Notes under the pieces: model-generated
The model's input: only the letters and a program-made list of their open reading frames with translations
The model's database searches: none
Told to the model about the DNA's origin: nothing
DNA from: a virus
Reading direction: 5' to 3' (one strand)
Virus record (IMG/VR): IMGVR_UViG_3300046010_003077
Span: 1 to 37,556 of that record
DNA: 37,556 nt
Shown here: positions 1 to 8,070 of the stretch, one piece after another
How the letters are laid out: each line of letters starts with the position of its first letter
Position numbering within the stretch: the first letter of the stretch is position 1
Translations under genes and position numbers: made by a program

Positions 1-127
1 TGGACCGCGCCGCAGTCGGTGCAGGTCGAGGTCAACCAGACCATATCTATTACGGCGGCGCTGGAAGAGGCCAAGCAGCGCGTCATCGAAGGGCTTATCA
101 TAGATGCAAACCCCGATCTTCTCGGCG
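1..127. repeat. Terminal direct repeat, left copy (contig closure)
   Basis: Bases 1-127 are identical to 37430-37556. The reading frame of the small terminase continues without a break when the two ends are joined. The length, 127, is the usual largest k-mer of de Bruijn assemblers. An assembly overlap of a circular or circularly permuted genome is therefore more likely than a biological terminal repeat. Confidence 0.95.
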
Positions 128-219
128 ACGGACGAGCAGAAGCTGATGGCGACGCTATGGGCGTCGCAGGTGAAGGACGATCCGCTGACGTTCGTGAGGC
201 TGGCCTTCCCGTGGGGTAA
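1..219 (+). CDS. Small terminase subunit, C-terminal part (continues from 37142)
   Basis: This is the last 72 codons of a 168-residue protein that starts at 37142 and crosses the contig ends. The frame at base 1 is the same one that leaves the right end. The small terminase recognises phage DNA and recruits the large subunit for packaging. The call rests on position directly before the large terminase and on the helical N-terminal part at the other end. The final 116 bases overlap the large terminase out of frame. The last ~38 residues (Gly/Ala/Arg-rich) lie only in this overlap, so they look like a run-through tail. Confidence 0.7.
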   Translation, partial: WTAPQSVQVEVNQTISITAALEEAKQRVIEGLIIDANPDLLGDGRAEADGDAMGVAGEGRSADVREAGLPVG

Positions 220-1630
220 GCCCGGCACGCCGCTGGAGGGCCACAGCGGCCCGCGCAAATGGCAGCGCGAGGTGCTGATCGAGCTGCGGGACCATATCAA
301 AGCCAACAGCGGCAAACTGGATTTCTCCACGTTCAGGATGGCGACCAGCTCAGGGCGCGGTATTGGCAAGTCGGCTCTCGTGAGCTGGCTGGTGATCTGG
401 ATGCTGACGACCCGGATCGGGTCGACGACCATCGTGTCGGCCAACTCGGAGGCGCAGCTCCGCAGCGTCACATGGGCCGAGATTACGAAGTGGCTCAGTA
501 TGTCCCTGCACAGCCACTGGTTCGAGGTAAGCGCGACCCGCGTCCTCCCTGCCAAGTGGATCGCAGAACTCGTGGAGCGCGATCTGAAGCTCGGCACGCG
601 CTATTGGGGCGTCGAGGGGCGGCTGTGGTCGGCGGAGAACCCGGACGCCTACGCGGGCGTGCATAACTTCGCGGGCGTCATGCTCGTGTTCGATGAGGCG
701 AGTGGTATCGATGACGCGATCTGGTCAGTGGCGGCGGGCTTCTTTACTGAAAATACTCCTAACAGGTTCTGGCTTGCTTTCAGCAACCCCCGCCGTAACT
801 CAGGATACTTCTACGAGTGCTTCAACTCCAAGCGGGAGTTCTGGCGAACCAAGACTGTTGACGCCCGAAGCGTGGAGGGAACTGACAAGGCCGTTTATCA
901 ACAGATTATCGACGAATACGGCCCTGACAGCAGCGCAGCCCACGTCGAGGTCTACGGAGAGTTCCCCAACGCCTCAGACGATCAGTTCATCGGAACCATG
1001 CTCGCTGAAGAAGCCATGGCGCGAACGCCATCAAAGGATCCGTCCGCGCCGATCATCGTGGGCGTGGACCCGGCGCGGTTCGGGGCGGATGCGACGGTCA
1101 TCGCGGTAAGGCAGGGCCGGGACATCATCGCAATCCGGCGCTACCGGGGCGACGACACCATGGAGGTGGTGGGGCGCGTCATCGACGCTATCGAGGAGTT
1201 CAGGCCGGCGCTGGTGGTCATCGACGAGGGCGGGCTAGGGGCAGGCGTCGTCGACCGGCTGAAGGAGCAGCGCTACAAGGTGCGCGGGGTGAACTTCGGT
1301 CAGAAGTCCGTCAAACCGCTGATGTATGGCAACAAACGGGCCGAGATGTGGGGCGCAATGAAGGAGTGGCTGAAGACGGCCAGCATCCCGAAGGACCGTT
1401 TCCTGAAGTCTGACCTGACCGGGCCGATGATGAAACCCGACAGCAAGGGAACTATCTTTCTGGAAAGCAAGAAGGACATGAAGGCCAGAGGGCTGGCCTC
1501 CCCCGACGCGGCCGACGCTATCGCCATCACCTTTGCCTACCCCGTGGCGCACCGCGAGGCGAGGCCGATGGACAACAGACCGCGTATGTCTTATGGTGGG
1601 GCGATTTCATCTGGATGGATGGCAAGCTGA
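104..1630 (+). CDS. terL: Terminase large subunit (packaging ATPase-nuclease)
   Basis: A 508-residue DNA-packaging motor and headful nuclease acting at the portal of the prohead. Walker A is SGRGIGKS at residues 83-90 and Walker B is LVFDE at 194-198. The RNase H-like nuclease half begins with GVDPARFGADA near 320, with the likely metal-binding Asp at 322. Further acidic positions are in VVIDEGG and in SPDAADA near the C terminus. The ATG at 104 is preceded by GAAGGG at a workable distance. A later ATG at 146 would also keep all motifs but has poorer upstream sequence. Length is normal for the family. Confidence 0.95.
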   Translation: MQTPIFSATDEQKLMATLWASQVKDDPLTFVRLAFPWGKPGTPLEGHSGPRKWQREVLIELRDHIKANSGKLDFSTFRMATSSGRGIGKSALVSWLVIWMLTTRIGSTTIVSANSEAQLRSVTWAEITKWLSMSLHSHWFEVSATRVLPAKWIAELVERDLKLGTRYWGVEGRLWSAENPDAYAGVHNFAGVMLVFDEASGIDDAIWSVAAGFFTENTPNRFWLAFSNPRRNSGYFYECFNSKREFWRTKTVDARSVEGTDKAVYQQIIDEYGPDSSAAHVEVYGEFPNASDDQFIGTMLAEEAMARTPSKDPSAPIIVGVDPARFGADATVIAVRQGRDIIAIRRYRGDDTMEVVGRVIDAIEEFRPALVVIDEGGLGAGVVDRLKEQRYKVRGVNFGQKSVKPLMYGNKRAEMWGAMKEWLKTASIPKDRFLKSDLTGPMMKPDSKGTIFLESKKDMKARGLASPDAADAIAITFAYPVAHREARPMDNRPRMSYGGAISSGWMAS

Positions 1631-2148
1631 TGGCCGGCGAAACCCCCAAAACAAGATCTTATGCGCAGCCCCGAACAACAATGACCGATAAAATCGTGCG
1701 GGATGACGACGCCGCCATAGGTATTGGAGACAGAAACCTTTTTTTAGGGCCTCTGGATCAAGGGTTTATGGGGCGATCGCCGCGCGAATATGGCCTATAT
1801 GTTCCGAATCCCGATGTCACGCCGCAGGCCAATCCCGCCGCTGTGCGGGCCTATACGCGCAACGCGCCGTATATGGAAGAGTTTATGTCCGACCCGCAAG
1901 CTATGTATAAAGAAATACATAGATTAAGGGTAAATTTGGTTGAAAACCCTGACGATGTCGTGAGCCAATATAGGCTACGGGTTATGCAAAACGCTTTGGG
2001 CGACGTATTTGGCATGCAAATTCCCGGCGGCTATACTGACTTATATGGCCGCGCGCAGGCTCCTGTGACGCCAAGCGATACTTGGGAAGGCGGCCGCACG
2101 CCTACATCCCGCCCGATGGTTGAAAACATGGCCAAGAGAGGCCGCTGA
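1630..2148 (+). CDS. Hypothetical phage protein downstream of terminase
   Basis: The 172-residue product has no family I recognise. It is hydrophilic, rich in Pro, Arg and Tyr, with no membrane segment. The ATG at 1630 overlaps the terminase stop as TGATG, which suggests translational coupling; an in-frame ATG at 1615 is the alternative. Codon use in the middle (ATA, TTA, TTT) is more AT-rich than in terminase. Its position between terminase and portal suggests a role in packaging or the virion, but nothing in the sequence proves that. Confidence 0.75.
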   Translation: MAGETPKTRSYAQPRTTMTDKIVRDDDAAIGIGDRNLFLGPLDQGFMGRSPREYGLYVPNPDVTPQANPAAVRAYTRNAPYMEEFMSDPQAMYKEIHRLRVNLVENPDDVVSQYRLRVMQNALGDVFGMQIPGGYTDLYGRAQAPVTPSDTWEGGRTPTSRPMVENMAKRGR

Positions 2149-2399
2149 TGGTATCCCTGTCTGTTGGCCGTGGTGAGAAGCTGTCCACCAAGGCGGGCGC
2201 TGGCCTCACAGCCAAGGGCCGGGCCAAATATAATGCCGCCACTGGCAGCAAGCTGAAGGCTCCTGCGCCCAACCCCAAGACGAAGGCGGACGAGGGGCGC
2301 AAGAAGTCATTTTGCGCCCGCATGGGCGGCGTTGTCGCCAAATCAAAAAACGCGGATCGGGCCAAGGCCAGCATGAAGAGGTGGAATTGTGGCAAGTAA
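2148..2399 (+). CDS. DUF6321-like small basic phage protein
   Basis: An 83-residue, Lys-rich protein whose start overlaps the previous stop (TGATG). The segments LSTKAGAGLTAKGRAKYN and KSFCARMGGVV are the hallmark of a small protein family often found between terminase and portal in podovirus-like phages; I place it in DUF6321 from memory. The function is unknown. The strong positive charge would suit nucleic acid binding, but that is inference. Confidence 0.85.
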   Translation: MVSLSVGRGEKLSTKAGAGLTAKGRAKYNAATGSKLKAPAPNPKTKADEGRKKSFCARMGGVVAKSKNADRAKASMKRWNCGK

Positions 2400-2538
2400 G
2401 CCGGGGCTCTACGCCAATATCGCCGCCAAACGGGCGCGCATCAAGGCCGGGTCAGGCGAGAAGATGCGCAAGCCGGGCGCAGAGGGCGCACCAACCGCCA
2501 AAGCGTTCAAACAGTCAGCCAAAACGAGGAAGAAATAA
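2389..2538 (+). CDS. Small basic phage protein (KPGLYANI family)
   Basis: A 49-residue protein starting at GTG 2389, which overlaps the end of the previous gene by 11 bases. It contains KPGLYANIAAKRARIKAGSG and EKMRKPGAEGAPTAKAFKQS. I recognise this from many phage genomes, where it travels with the genes on either side. Almost every third residue is basic or Ala. Function is unknown. The reading frame and its conservation pattern, rather than length, make it real. Confidence 0.8.
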   Translation: MASKPGLYANIAAKRARIKAGSGEKMRKPGAEGAPTAKAFKQSAKTRKK

Positions 2539-2690
2539 TGCCTCTCGTGAAATCAGCCTCAAAGAACGCCTTCCGCAAGAACGTAAAGACGGAAATGGCC
2601 GCCGGAAAGCCGCAAAAACAAAGCGTTGCAATAGCGTATGCTACCAAGCGCGCTGCGGCGAAGAAGGGCAAATCTAGTGGCTGCAAATGA
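2538..2690 (+). CDS. Small basic phage protein (KPQKQ.VAIAY family, DUF6496-like)
   Basis: A 50-residue protein with the start overlapping the previous stop (TAATG). The segment MAAGKPQKQSVAIAYATKRA matches a widespread short phage family (DUF6496-like, from memory). It forms a run of three tiny Lys-rich genes between terminase and portal. It ends inside the portal gene, so all of these genes are coupled in one message. The role is unknown. Confidence 0.8.
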   Translation: MPLVKSASKNAFRKNVKTEMAAGKPQKQSVAIAYATKRAAAKKGKSSGCK

Positions 2691-4800
2691 CGTAGTAGCT
2701 GCCGGCAAGGTATCCGACAACCCGGACGACGACCGTCTGGCGACCATGCGTCATCGCTTCACGGTGGCGCAGTCGGCCTATTCTGACTCAAGAGAAGACG
2801 AGCTGGACGATCTCCGGTTCATGGCCGGAAGCCCTGATAATGCCTGGCAATGGCCGGCAGACGTGCTGGCGACCCGAGGCGCGGTGCAGGGCCAGACGAT
2901 CAACGCGCGGCCGTGCCTGACGATCAACAAGCTGCCGCAGCACGTCCGGCTCGTGACCAACGAGCAGCGCCAGAACCGCCCGACCGCGCGGGTCATCCCC
3001 GCTGACGAGAACGCCGACCCGGAGGTCGCGGAGATCTTCGACGGCATCGTGCGGCACATCGAGTATATGTCCGACGCCGACGTGGCCTATGACACCGCCT
3101 GCGATAATCAGGTGGTCTATGGCGAGGGCTACATCCGCATCCTGACGGAATATTGCAAGGAAGACTCCTTCGATCAGGACATCCGCATCGGCCGCGTCCG
3201 TAGCAGCTTCAGCGTCTATATGGACCCGATGATTCAGGACCCCTGCGGGCAGGACGCGGAGTGGTGTTTCATTACGGAAGACATTCCTAAAGCTGAATAT
3301 GAACGTATGTATCCTGACGCTACGCCTGTCACTGGCATGATGTCTCAGGGTGTGGGCGACCAGACGCTCAGCATGTGGGTCAGTCAGGAGACTGTCCGCA
3401 TCGCCGAGTATTTCTACGTCGAGCATAAAAAGGCGACGCTGAACCTTTACCCGGATAACATCACGGCGTTCAAAGGCACGCCGGAGGACAAGCGGCTCAT
3501 GTCAGCTTATGGCAAGCCGCTGCGCTCGCGCGAGAGTGATCGCCGTCGGGTCATGTGGATCAAGACCAACGGCTATGAGGTGCTGGAGGAGCGTGAGTGG
3601 GCGGGCAAATATATCCCCGTCATCCGCGTCGTCGGCAACGAGTTCGAGGTCGACGGGCAGCTTTACATCTCCGGGCTGGTCCGCAACGCCAAAGACGCCC
3701 AGCGCATGTATAACTACTGGGTTAGCCAGGAAGCTGAAATGCTGGCTCTGGCCCCCAAAGCGCCTTTCATTGGCTATGGTGGCCAGTTTGAAGGCTATGA
3801 AATGCAATGGAAAACGGCCAATACGAACAACTGGCCGTATCTGGAGGTCAACCCGGATGTTACTGACGGAGCTGGAAGCCCTCTGCCGCTGCCCGAGCGC
3901 GCTCAGCCGCCTCTGGCGCAAACCGGCCTCATACAGGCGAAAATGGGTGCTGGCGAAGACATTAAATCAACCACGGGTCAATACGACAGTTCAATTGGTG
4001 CGACCAGTAACGAAAGAACGGGTCGCGCTATATTGGCACGGGAACGGCAGGGCGACACGTCAACGTATCATTACGTAGACAACCTTGCGCGGGCGATCAA
4101 ATACGTCGCTCGGCAATTGGTCGATTTGATCCCGAAGATCTACGACACGCAGCGTGTCGCCCGTATCATCAATGTCGAGGGCGAAGTCGGCATGGCGCGC
4201 ATCAACCCGGCTCAGCCGGAGGCGGTGCGTAGGGTTGTAGACGAGCAGGGCATTGAAATTATGAAGATCTATAACCCGAATGTCGGCACCTACGACGTTC
4301 AGGTTGCTTCCGGCCCCAGCTACATGACCCGTAAGCAGGAGGCCATGGACACCATGGGCCAGATCCTCCAGACCAACCCGGCGCTCTGGAGCGTTGCGGG
4401 CGATCTGTTCGTCAAGAACATGGACTGGCCGGGCTCCGAGACGATGGCCAAACGGTTCGAGAAGATGCTCGACCCGAAAGTGCTTGAAAACACAGACGAT
4501 TCGCCGGAAGCGCAAGTCATGCGTCAGCAGATGGAGCAGATGGCGCAGGCTATGGAGCAGACAACAGCCCAGATTCAGGCGCTTATGAACAGCTATGAGA
4601 TGCAAAAGCTGGCTATTGACGAGCAGAACAGCCAGATCAAGGCTTTTGAGGCCGAAACGAAGCGTATGCAGGCGTTTGCCAACAGTATGCAACCTGAGCA
4701 GATACAGGATATTATCCAGGGGACCATCGCGGCGGCTATCGACACCGGCGATCTGGTCGCTGGCAACGCGCCTATTCGTGAAATTGGAGAGATGATGTGA
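2677..4800 (+). CDS. Portal protein, P22 gp1-like
   Basis: This encodes a 707-residue portal, the ring at the capsid vertex through which DNA is packaged and ejected. Length is close to P22 gp1 (725). The N-terminal DDLRFMAGSPDNAWQWP and the following block on strain with DNA-channel residues match the P22-type portal family. The C-terminal 100 residues are a Gln/Met-rich helix with coiled-coil character, as in the P22 barrel. I place the start at GTG 2677, which has AAGAAGG just upstream. The open frame extends further up to ATG 2638, but that part overlaps the previous gene and does not look conserved. Confidence 0.92.
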   Translation: MAANDVVAAGKVSDNPDDDRLATMRHRFTVAQSAYSDSREDELDDLRFMAGSPDNAWQWPADVLATRGAVQGQTINARPCLTINKLPQHVRLVTNEQRQNRPTARVIPADENADPEVAEIFDGIVRHIEYMSDADVAYDTACDNQVVYGEGYIRILTEYCKEDSFDQDIRIGRVRSSFSVYMDPMIQDPCGQDAEWCFITEDIPKAEYERMYPDATPVTGMMSQGVGDQTLSMWVSQETVRIAEYFYVEHKKATLNLYPDNITAFKGTPEDKRLMSAYGKPLRSRESDRRRVMWIKTNGYEVLEEREWAGKYIPVIRVVGNEFEVDGQLYISGLVRNAKDAQRMYNYWVSQEAEMLALAPKAPFIGYGGQFEGYEMQWKTANTNNWPYLEVNPDVTDGAGSPLPLPERAQPPLAQTGLIQAKMGAGEDIKSTTGQYDSSIGATSNERTGRAILARERQGDTSTYHYVDNLARAIKYVARQLVDLIPKIYDTQRVARIINVEGEVGMARINPAQPEAVRRVVDEQGIEIMKIYNPNVGTYDVQVASGPSYMTRKQEAMDTMGQILQTNPALWSVAGDLFVKNMDWPGSETMAKRFEKMLDPKVLENTDDSPEAQVMRQQMEQMAQAMEQTTAQIQALMNSYEMQKLAIDEQNSQIKAFEAETKRMQAFANSMQPEQIQDIIQGTIAAAIDTGDLVAGNAPIREIGEMM

Positions 4801-5159
4801 CTTGCGAAGTCTTTATAGGGCATCTCTTTCTTGCACGGGACGTGGCTCATTCCACGCACCTTAACACGCGCTCGTATGCCAAACATAAGGCGTTGGGGAA
4901 GTTCTATACAGGTGTTATAGACCTCACCGATACATTTGCAGAGACCTATATGGGCCGGCACGGCATGATCGGCGCTATAGCCCTGCAATCCGCCAAGAAA
5001 ACCAACAACATACTTGATTTTTTGGAAGATTCGCTGAAAGATGTCGAGGAAATGCGCTATAAAGTCTGTGACAAGGACGACACGGCGATCCAGAACATCA
5101 TAGACGAAATCGTAGGGCTGTATCTTTCAACGCTCTACAAGCTCAAATTCCTGGGGTGA
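4797..5159 (+). CDS. Helical phage protein, DUF5856-like
   Basis: A 120-residue, mostly helical protein; the ATG overlaps the portal stop (ATGA). The pattern LARDVAHSTHLNTRSYAKHK followed by FYTGVIDLTDTFAETYMGRHG resembles DUF5856, a phage family with a ferritin/Dps-like four-helix look. His and Glu/Asp residues are spaced as if for a metal site (H24, H27, H35), but whether metal binds is unproven. Its function in phages is unknown. Confidence 0.8.
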   Translation: MTCEVFIGHLFLARDVAHSTHLNTRSYAKHKALGKFYTGVIDLTDTFAETYMGRHGMIGAIALQSAKKTNNILDFLEDSLKDVEEMRYKVCDKDDTAIQNIIDEIVGLYLSTLYKLKFLG

Positions 5160-5163
5160 TATC

Positions 5164-5466
5164 ATGGAACTTCTGAATCCTCTGGCTGACGCCAACTTCC
5201 CGTCCCGAACAGTCAGTTATACGGGTACGGCAGGCTCTACTTCGACATGGGACGCGGGGCCGCAGGGCGTCGTTGTATGGTCTACGTCGCCATGTTATGT
5301 GGCTATTGGCGAAAGCGCGACAGCTACGACCAATTCTACGCCCATTCCGTCAAACACGCCTATTCCGTTCGTTGTTCCTCCGGGGACAGGCGCTCCGTGG
5401 CGCGTAAGCGCCATTCAGGTGTCTGCGGGCGGTTCGATTTACTGCAAACCTATTAACATCCGATGA
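5164..5466 (+). CDS. Small beta-rich virion-type protein
   Basis: A 100-residue protein rich in Ser, Thr, Pro and Gly with alternating beta-strand pattern and no helix or membrane segment. It begins after a GGGGTG ribosome site. The look (VSYTGTAGSTSTWDAG, then a Pro-rich turn PIPSNTPIPFVVPPG) fits a small capsid-decoration or tail accessory protein. I cannot name a family. It overlaps the next small gene by four bases. Confidence 0.7.
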   Translation: MELLNPLADANFPSRTVSYTGTAGSTSTWDAGPQGVVVWSTSPCYVAIGESATATTNSTPIPSNTPIPFVVPPGTGAPWRVSAIQVSAGGSIYCKPINIR

Positions 5467-5642
5467 GTTTCGGCGTCGCGCTCCGAAACGCCGTCTCTCT
5501 GGGGTTGGGCGGCATTATCAGCTTTGTAACCGGCGGCGCTGACGCAGGCGTCATAACTGTCACTGGCAGCCTGCTGCTGGAAGACAATGTATCGTTCCTC
5601 CTCATGGAGGACAATACCAGCCAGATTCTTGGAGAAGGCTAA
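5463..5642 (+). CDS. Short hypothetical phage protein (59 aa)
   Basis: The start ATGA overlaps the previous stop, and the stop overlaps the next ATG (TAATG). The product begins MSFGVALRNAVSLGLGGIIS, a sequence type I have seen in other phage structural regions. The end of the gene carries GGAGAAGG, the ribosome site of the following fibre gene. The double overlap and perfect fit into the gap support it. Function is unknown. Confidence 0.7.
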   Translation: MSFGVALRNAVSLGLGGIISFVTGGADAGVITVTGSLLLEDNVSFLLMEDNTSQILGEG

Positions 5643-6691
5643 TGCCTAATACGCGAATTTCCGATCTTAGCCCCGCCGTTTCAGTCGCCGGAACCGACGT
5701 TTACCCGAGTGTTCAAACCCCGGGCGTCGGGCCGGTAAAGACGAGCCTTACCCAGATCACCAATTATGCACTTGCAAACGCTGCGGCTGGCGCTGTTGGC
5801 GCACCGTCTATTGCACCGACTGGCGACACCAACACCGGCTTCTGGTTCCCGGCCGCCGATACGATTGCGGCGTCTACTGCTGGCTCTGAGCGGTTGCGTA
5901 TCTCCAGCGCGGGCAATGTCGGCATCGGGACGACGAGCCCTTCGTACACATTAGATGTTGTTGGCAGCACAACTGCTGCCCGAATTGGCAAAGGAATCAT
6001 TGTTAATGACGCCCCGTTCGTAACGGGATTTAATATAAGTTCTGGAGCTAATGCATGCGCAATAGGTTCTACAGGAGCGTCTGTTTTTTATATCTTTACA
6101 AACAACTCCGAACGCATGCGCATTGACAGCGCAGGCAATGTCGGTATTGGGACGACAACAATAAGTGGCCGACTTACGGTTGATACCGCTCTCGCCGGAA
6201 CACCGGGGTTACTAGTAAATTCCAGCGTTGCGGCTAGCTACGCCTCAACACTTTTATACGGCACAACAACCACAGCGGCAGGCACAGGTTTTGATATGAT
6301 TGGCGTCTATGCCAACACAGTCGCGCAATTTAGAGTTCGCGGGGATGGTACAATCTACGCTCAGAACACGACTGTTCAGGCGATTTCCGATGTACGCTTG
6401 AAAGACAATATCAGGAGCGCGCTGGACGGCCTTTCGACAATTATGAGCCTTCGACCTGTGCGATTTGACTGGAAGGAAGGCTACGGAAATGGACGTAAAA
6501 ACCAACTTGGTTTTGTTGCGCAAGAAGTCGAGACTGTTTTTCCCGATGCTGTTGATGAAATGAAAATATCAAACGCCAGCGACGAGGCGTTCAAAACTGT
6601 AGGCCCGTCTGCGTTTATCCCCGTTCTCGTCAAAGCTATTCAAGAGCTTGCTGCGGAGCTTAACGAACTGAAAGGTAAGGTCAATGCCTAA
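5642..6691 (+). CDS. Tail fibre/appendage protein with S74 self-cleaving chaperone
   Basis: This 349-residue protein ends in an intramolecular chaperone (peptidase S74) that helps the fibre trimerise and then cuts itself off. The signature is SDVRLKDNI, giving the catalytic pair Ser249 and Lys254 with the family's five-residue spacing. The later GFVAQEVETVFPDAV segment is also typical. The first ~240 residues hold beta-strand repeats such as SERLRISSAGNVGIGTTSPS and SERMRIDSAGNVGIGTTTIS. After cleavage the mature part would be about 248 residues. It is likely a host-recognition or capsid fibre. Its position before scaffold and coat is unusual for a tail fibre. Confidence 0.9.
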   Translation: MPNTRISDLSPAVSVAGTDVYPSVQTPGVGPVKTSLTQITNYALANAAAGAVGAPSIAPTGDTNTGFWFPAADTIAASTAGSERLRISSAGNVGIGTTSPSYTLDVVGSTTAARIGKGIIVNDAPFVTGFNISSGANACAIGSTGASVFYIFTNNSERMRIDSAGNVGIGTTTISGRLTVDTALAGTPGLLVNSSVAASYASTLLYGTTTTAAGTGFDMIGVYANTVAQFRVRGDGTIYAQNTTVQAISDVRLKDNIRSALDGLSTIMSLRPVRFDWKEGYGNGRKNQLGFVAQEVETVFPDAVDEMKISNASDEAFKTVGPSAFIPVLVKAIQELAAELNELKGKVNA

Positions 6692-7016
6692 CATCTACAC
6701 TTGGGTTATTTCGGCCCTCGAATGCTACCCAGAGAAGGACAACCATCAGGACGTTGTCTTCAACATCCACTGGCGTCGTCAGGCGACTGACGGCACGCAC
6801 ACTGTCGATGTTTACGGCTCGCAGGGCGTTACGCTTGAGGCTGACGCGCCGTTCACGCCTTATGCCGACCTGACGTTTGTTCAGATCTGCGGCTGGCTTG
6901 ACGACGCGATGGGCGCTGAGCGGGTGGCGGCTATGGACGCCTCTCTCGACCAGCAGATTGAGAACATCATCAACCCGCCGGTCGTGACGCTCCCGCTTCC
7001 GTGGGCTGCGCAATAA
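6684..7016 (+). CDS. DUF7936-like small phage protein
   Basis: The 110-residue product begins MPNIYTWVISALECYPEKDN and continues with DVVFNIHWRRQATDG, the pattern of a short phage family (DUF7936, from memory) usually next to fibre genes. It overlaps the fibre gene by eight bases. The first two-thirds looks like a beta-sandwich and the end is a short helix. A structural or fibre-assembly role is inferred from the neighbour only. Confidence 0.8.
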   Translation: MPNIYTWVISALECYPEKDNHQDVVFNIHWRRQATDGTHTVDVYGSQGVTLEADAPFTPYADLTFVQICGWLDDAMGAERVAAMDASLDQQIENIINPPVVTLPLPWAAQ

Positions 7017-7022
7017 CCAGCT

Positions 7023-7072
7023 TGACGCGGGGGGTCGTCTGCCCGGCCCGCGTCATTCTCCACCGGGCAGAC
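7023..7072 (+). other. Putative H-type pseudoknot in the intercistronic RNA
   Basis: Two perfect inverted repeats interlock. TGACGCGGG at 7023-7031 pairs with CCCGCGTCA at 7047-7055, and GTCTGCCCGG at 7037-7046 pairs with CCGGGCAGAC at 7063-7072. The left arm of each lies in the loop of the other. This is the order of an H-type pseudoknot (stems of 9 and 10 bp, loops of 5, 0 and 7 bases). The alternative is two mutually exclusive hairpins. It lies seven bases after the stop of the 6684 gene and ends 19 bases before the start of the 7092 gene. Neither stem has a U tract. Confidence 0.55.
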
Positions 7073-7091
7073 ACAACCTTGGAGAAGGTTA

Positions 7092-7250
7092 ATGGAAAAG
7101 ATTGCTATCGAACTCCCGGTCAATGCGTGGAACGTCGTCATGAACGCGCTGGGCCAGCGTCCTTTTGCTGAAGTCGCGGAACTGATCGCGGAGATCAAGC
7201 GTCAGGGCGAGGCGAAGGTCAATACTGTTGACCCCACACCCGCCGAATAG
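7092..7250 (+). CDS. Short hypothetical protein upstream of scaffold (52 aa)
   Basis: This short ORF has a strong ribosome site (CTTGGAGAAGGTTAATG) nearly identical to the one before the fibre gene at 5642. It encodes a 52-residue protein beginning MEKIAIELPVNAWNVVMNAL. One amphipathic strand is followed by a helix. This style of short protein is common beside phage scaffold genes, but no function is known to me. Confidence 0.75.
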   Translation: MEKIAIELPVNAWNVVMNALGQRPFAEVAELIAEIKRQGEAKVNTVDPTPAE

Positions 7251-7290
7251 TATTGTAAACTCAACCGACTGGCCGGAAAGCTAGGTGAGA

Positions 7291-8067
7291 ATGGAAAACG
7301 AACAGGCTGTAGCGGAGATCAGCCCCGCGCCGGAACCGGAAGCTACGGCAGCGCCGGAATCTGTTGAAACAACGCCGGAGGAACAGCAGCCTACAAAATC
7401 GTTCTCTCAGGATGAGCTGGACGCGATTGTAAGCAAGCGCCTTGCAAGAGAACAGCGTAAATGGGAACGTGAGCAGGCCCAGCGGCTTGCGGAGCAACAG
7501 GCCAAACAGCCTGTCGCACCTCCTGCGGACCCCAACGATTTCGAGTCGGCTCAGCAATATGCGGAAGCATTGGCTGAGCAGAAGGCTCGGGAGATGTTGG
7601 CCCAGCGCGAGGCCGCAAGACAACAGGCCGAGTTCGTCGAGGCCTATAGAGACCGTGAGGAAGAGGCAAGGGACAAATACGAGGACTTCGAGCAAGTCGC
7701 GTATAACCCCAGTCTTCCCGTCACGGACTATATGGCGCAGGCGATTCAGGCTTCGGATATTGGCCCCGAGGTAATCTACTTCCTCGGATCCAACCCGAAA
7801 GAAGCCGCGCGCATTTCCCGGTTGCAGCCCGTCTTGCAGGCAAAAGAGATCGGTAAGATCGAGGCCAATCTGGCTTCAAACCCGCCGGTCAAGAAGACAT
7901 CAACCGCGCCAGCGCCTCTTGCGCCTGTCACGGCAACCCGGTCGAACTCCGGTCCGAGACGCGACACAACGGACCCTCGGTCCATCAAGGAAATGTCAAC
8001 GTCGGAATGGATTGAAGCGGAACGTCAGAGACAGATCAAGAAGTGGGAAGCGCAGAATCGGAGATAA
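7291..8067 (+). CDS. Capsid scaffolding protein
   Basis: The 258-residue product is highly charged: an acidic Glu/Pro-rich N terminus, a long Glu/Gln/Arg helix at about residues 40-125, and a basic tail ending WIEAERQRQIKKWEAQNRR. Scaffolds of P22-type phages have this composition and a basic helical end that binds coat protein. It sits directly before the coat gene, as in P22. I chose ATG 7291 with TAGGTGA upstream; GTG 7285 is two codons earlier. Confidence 0.85.
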   Translation: MENEQAVAEISPAPEPEATAAPESVETTPEEQQPTKSFSQDELDAIVSKRLAREQRKWEREQAQRLAEQQAKQPVAPPADPNDFESAQQYAEALAEQKAREMLAQREAARQQAEFVEAYRDREEEARDKYEDFEQVAYNPSLPVTDYMAQAIQASDIGPEVIYFLGSNPKEAARISRLQPVLQAKEIGKIEANLASNPPVKKTSTAPAPLAPVTATRSNSGPRRDTTDPRSIKEMSTSEWIEAERQRQIKKWEAQNRR

Positions 8068-8070
8068 GGT

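Noticed and set aside
2788-3426. Minus-strand open frames opposite the portal gene
   Set aside because: Shadow frames of a GC-rich gene without ribosome sites; the portal frame is fully supported by family resemblance.
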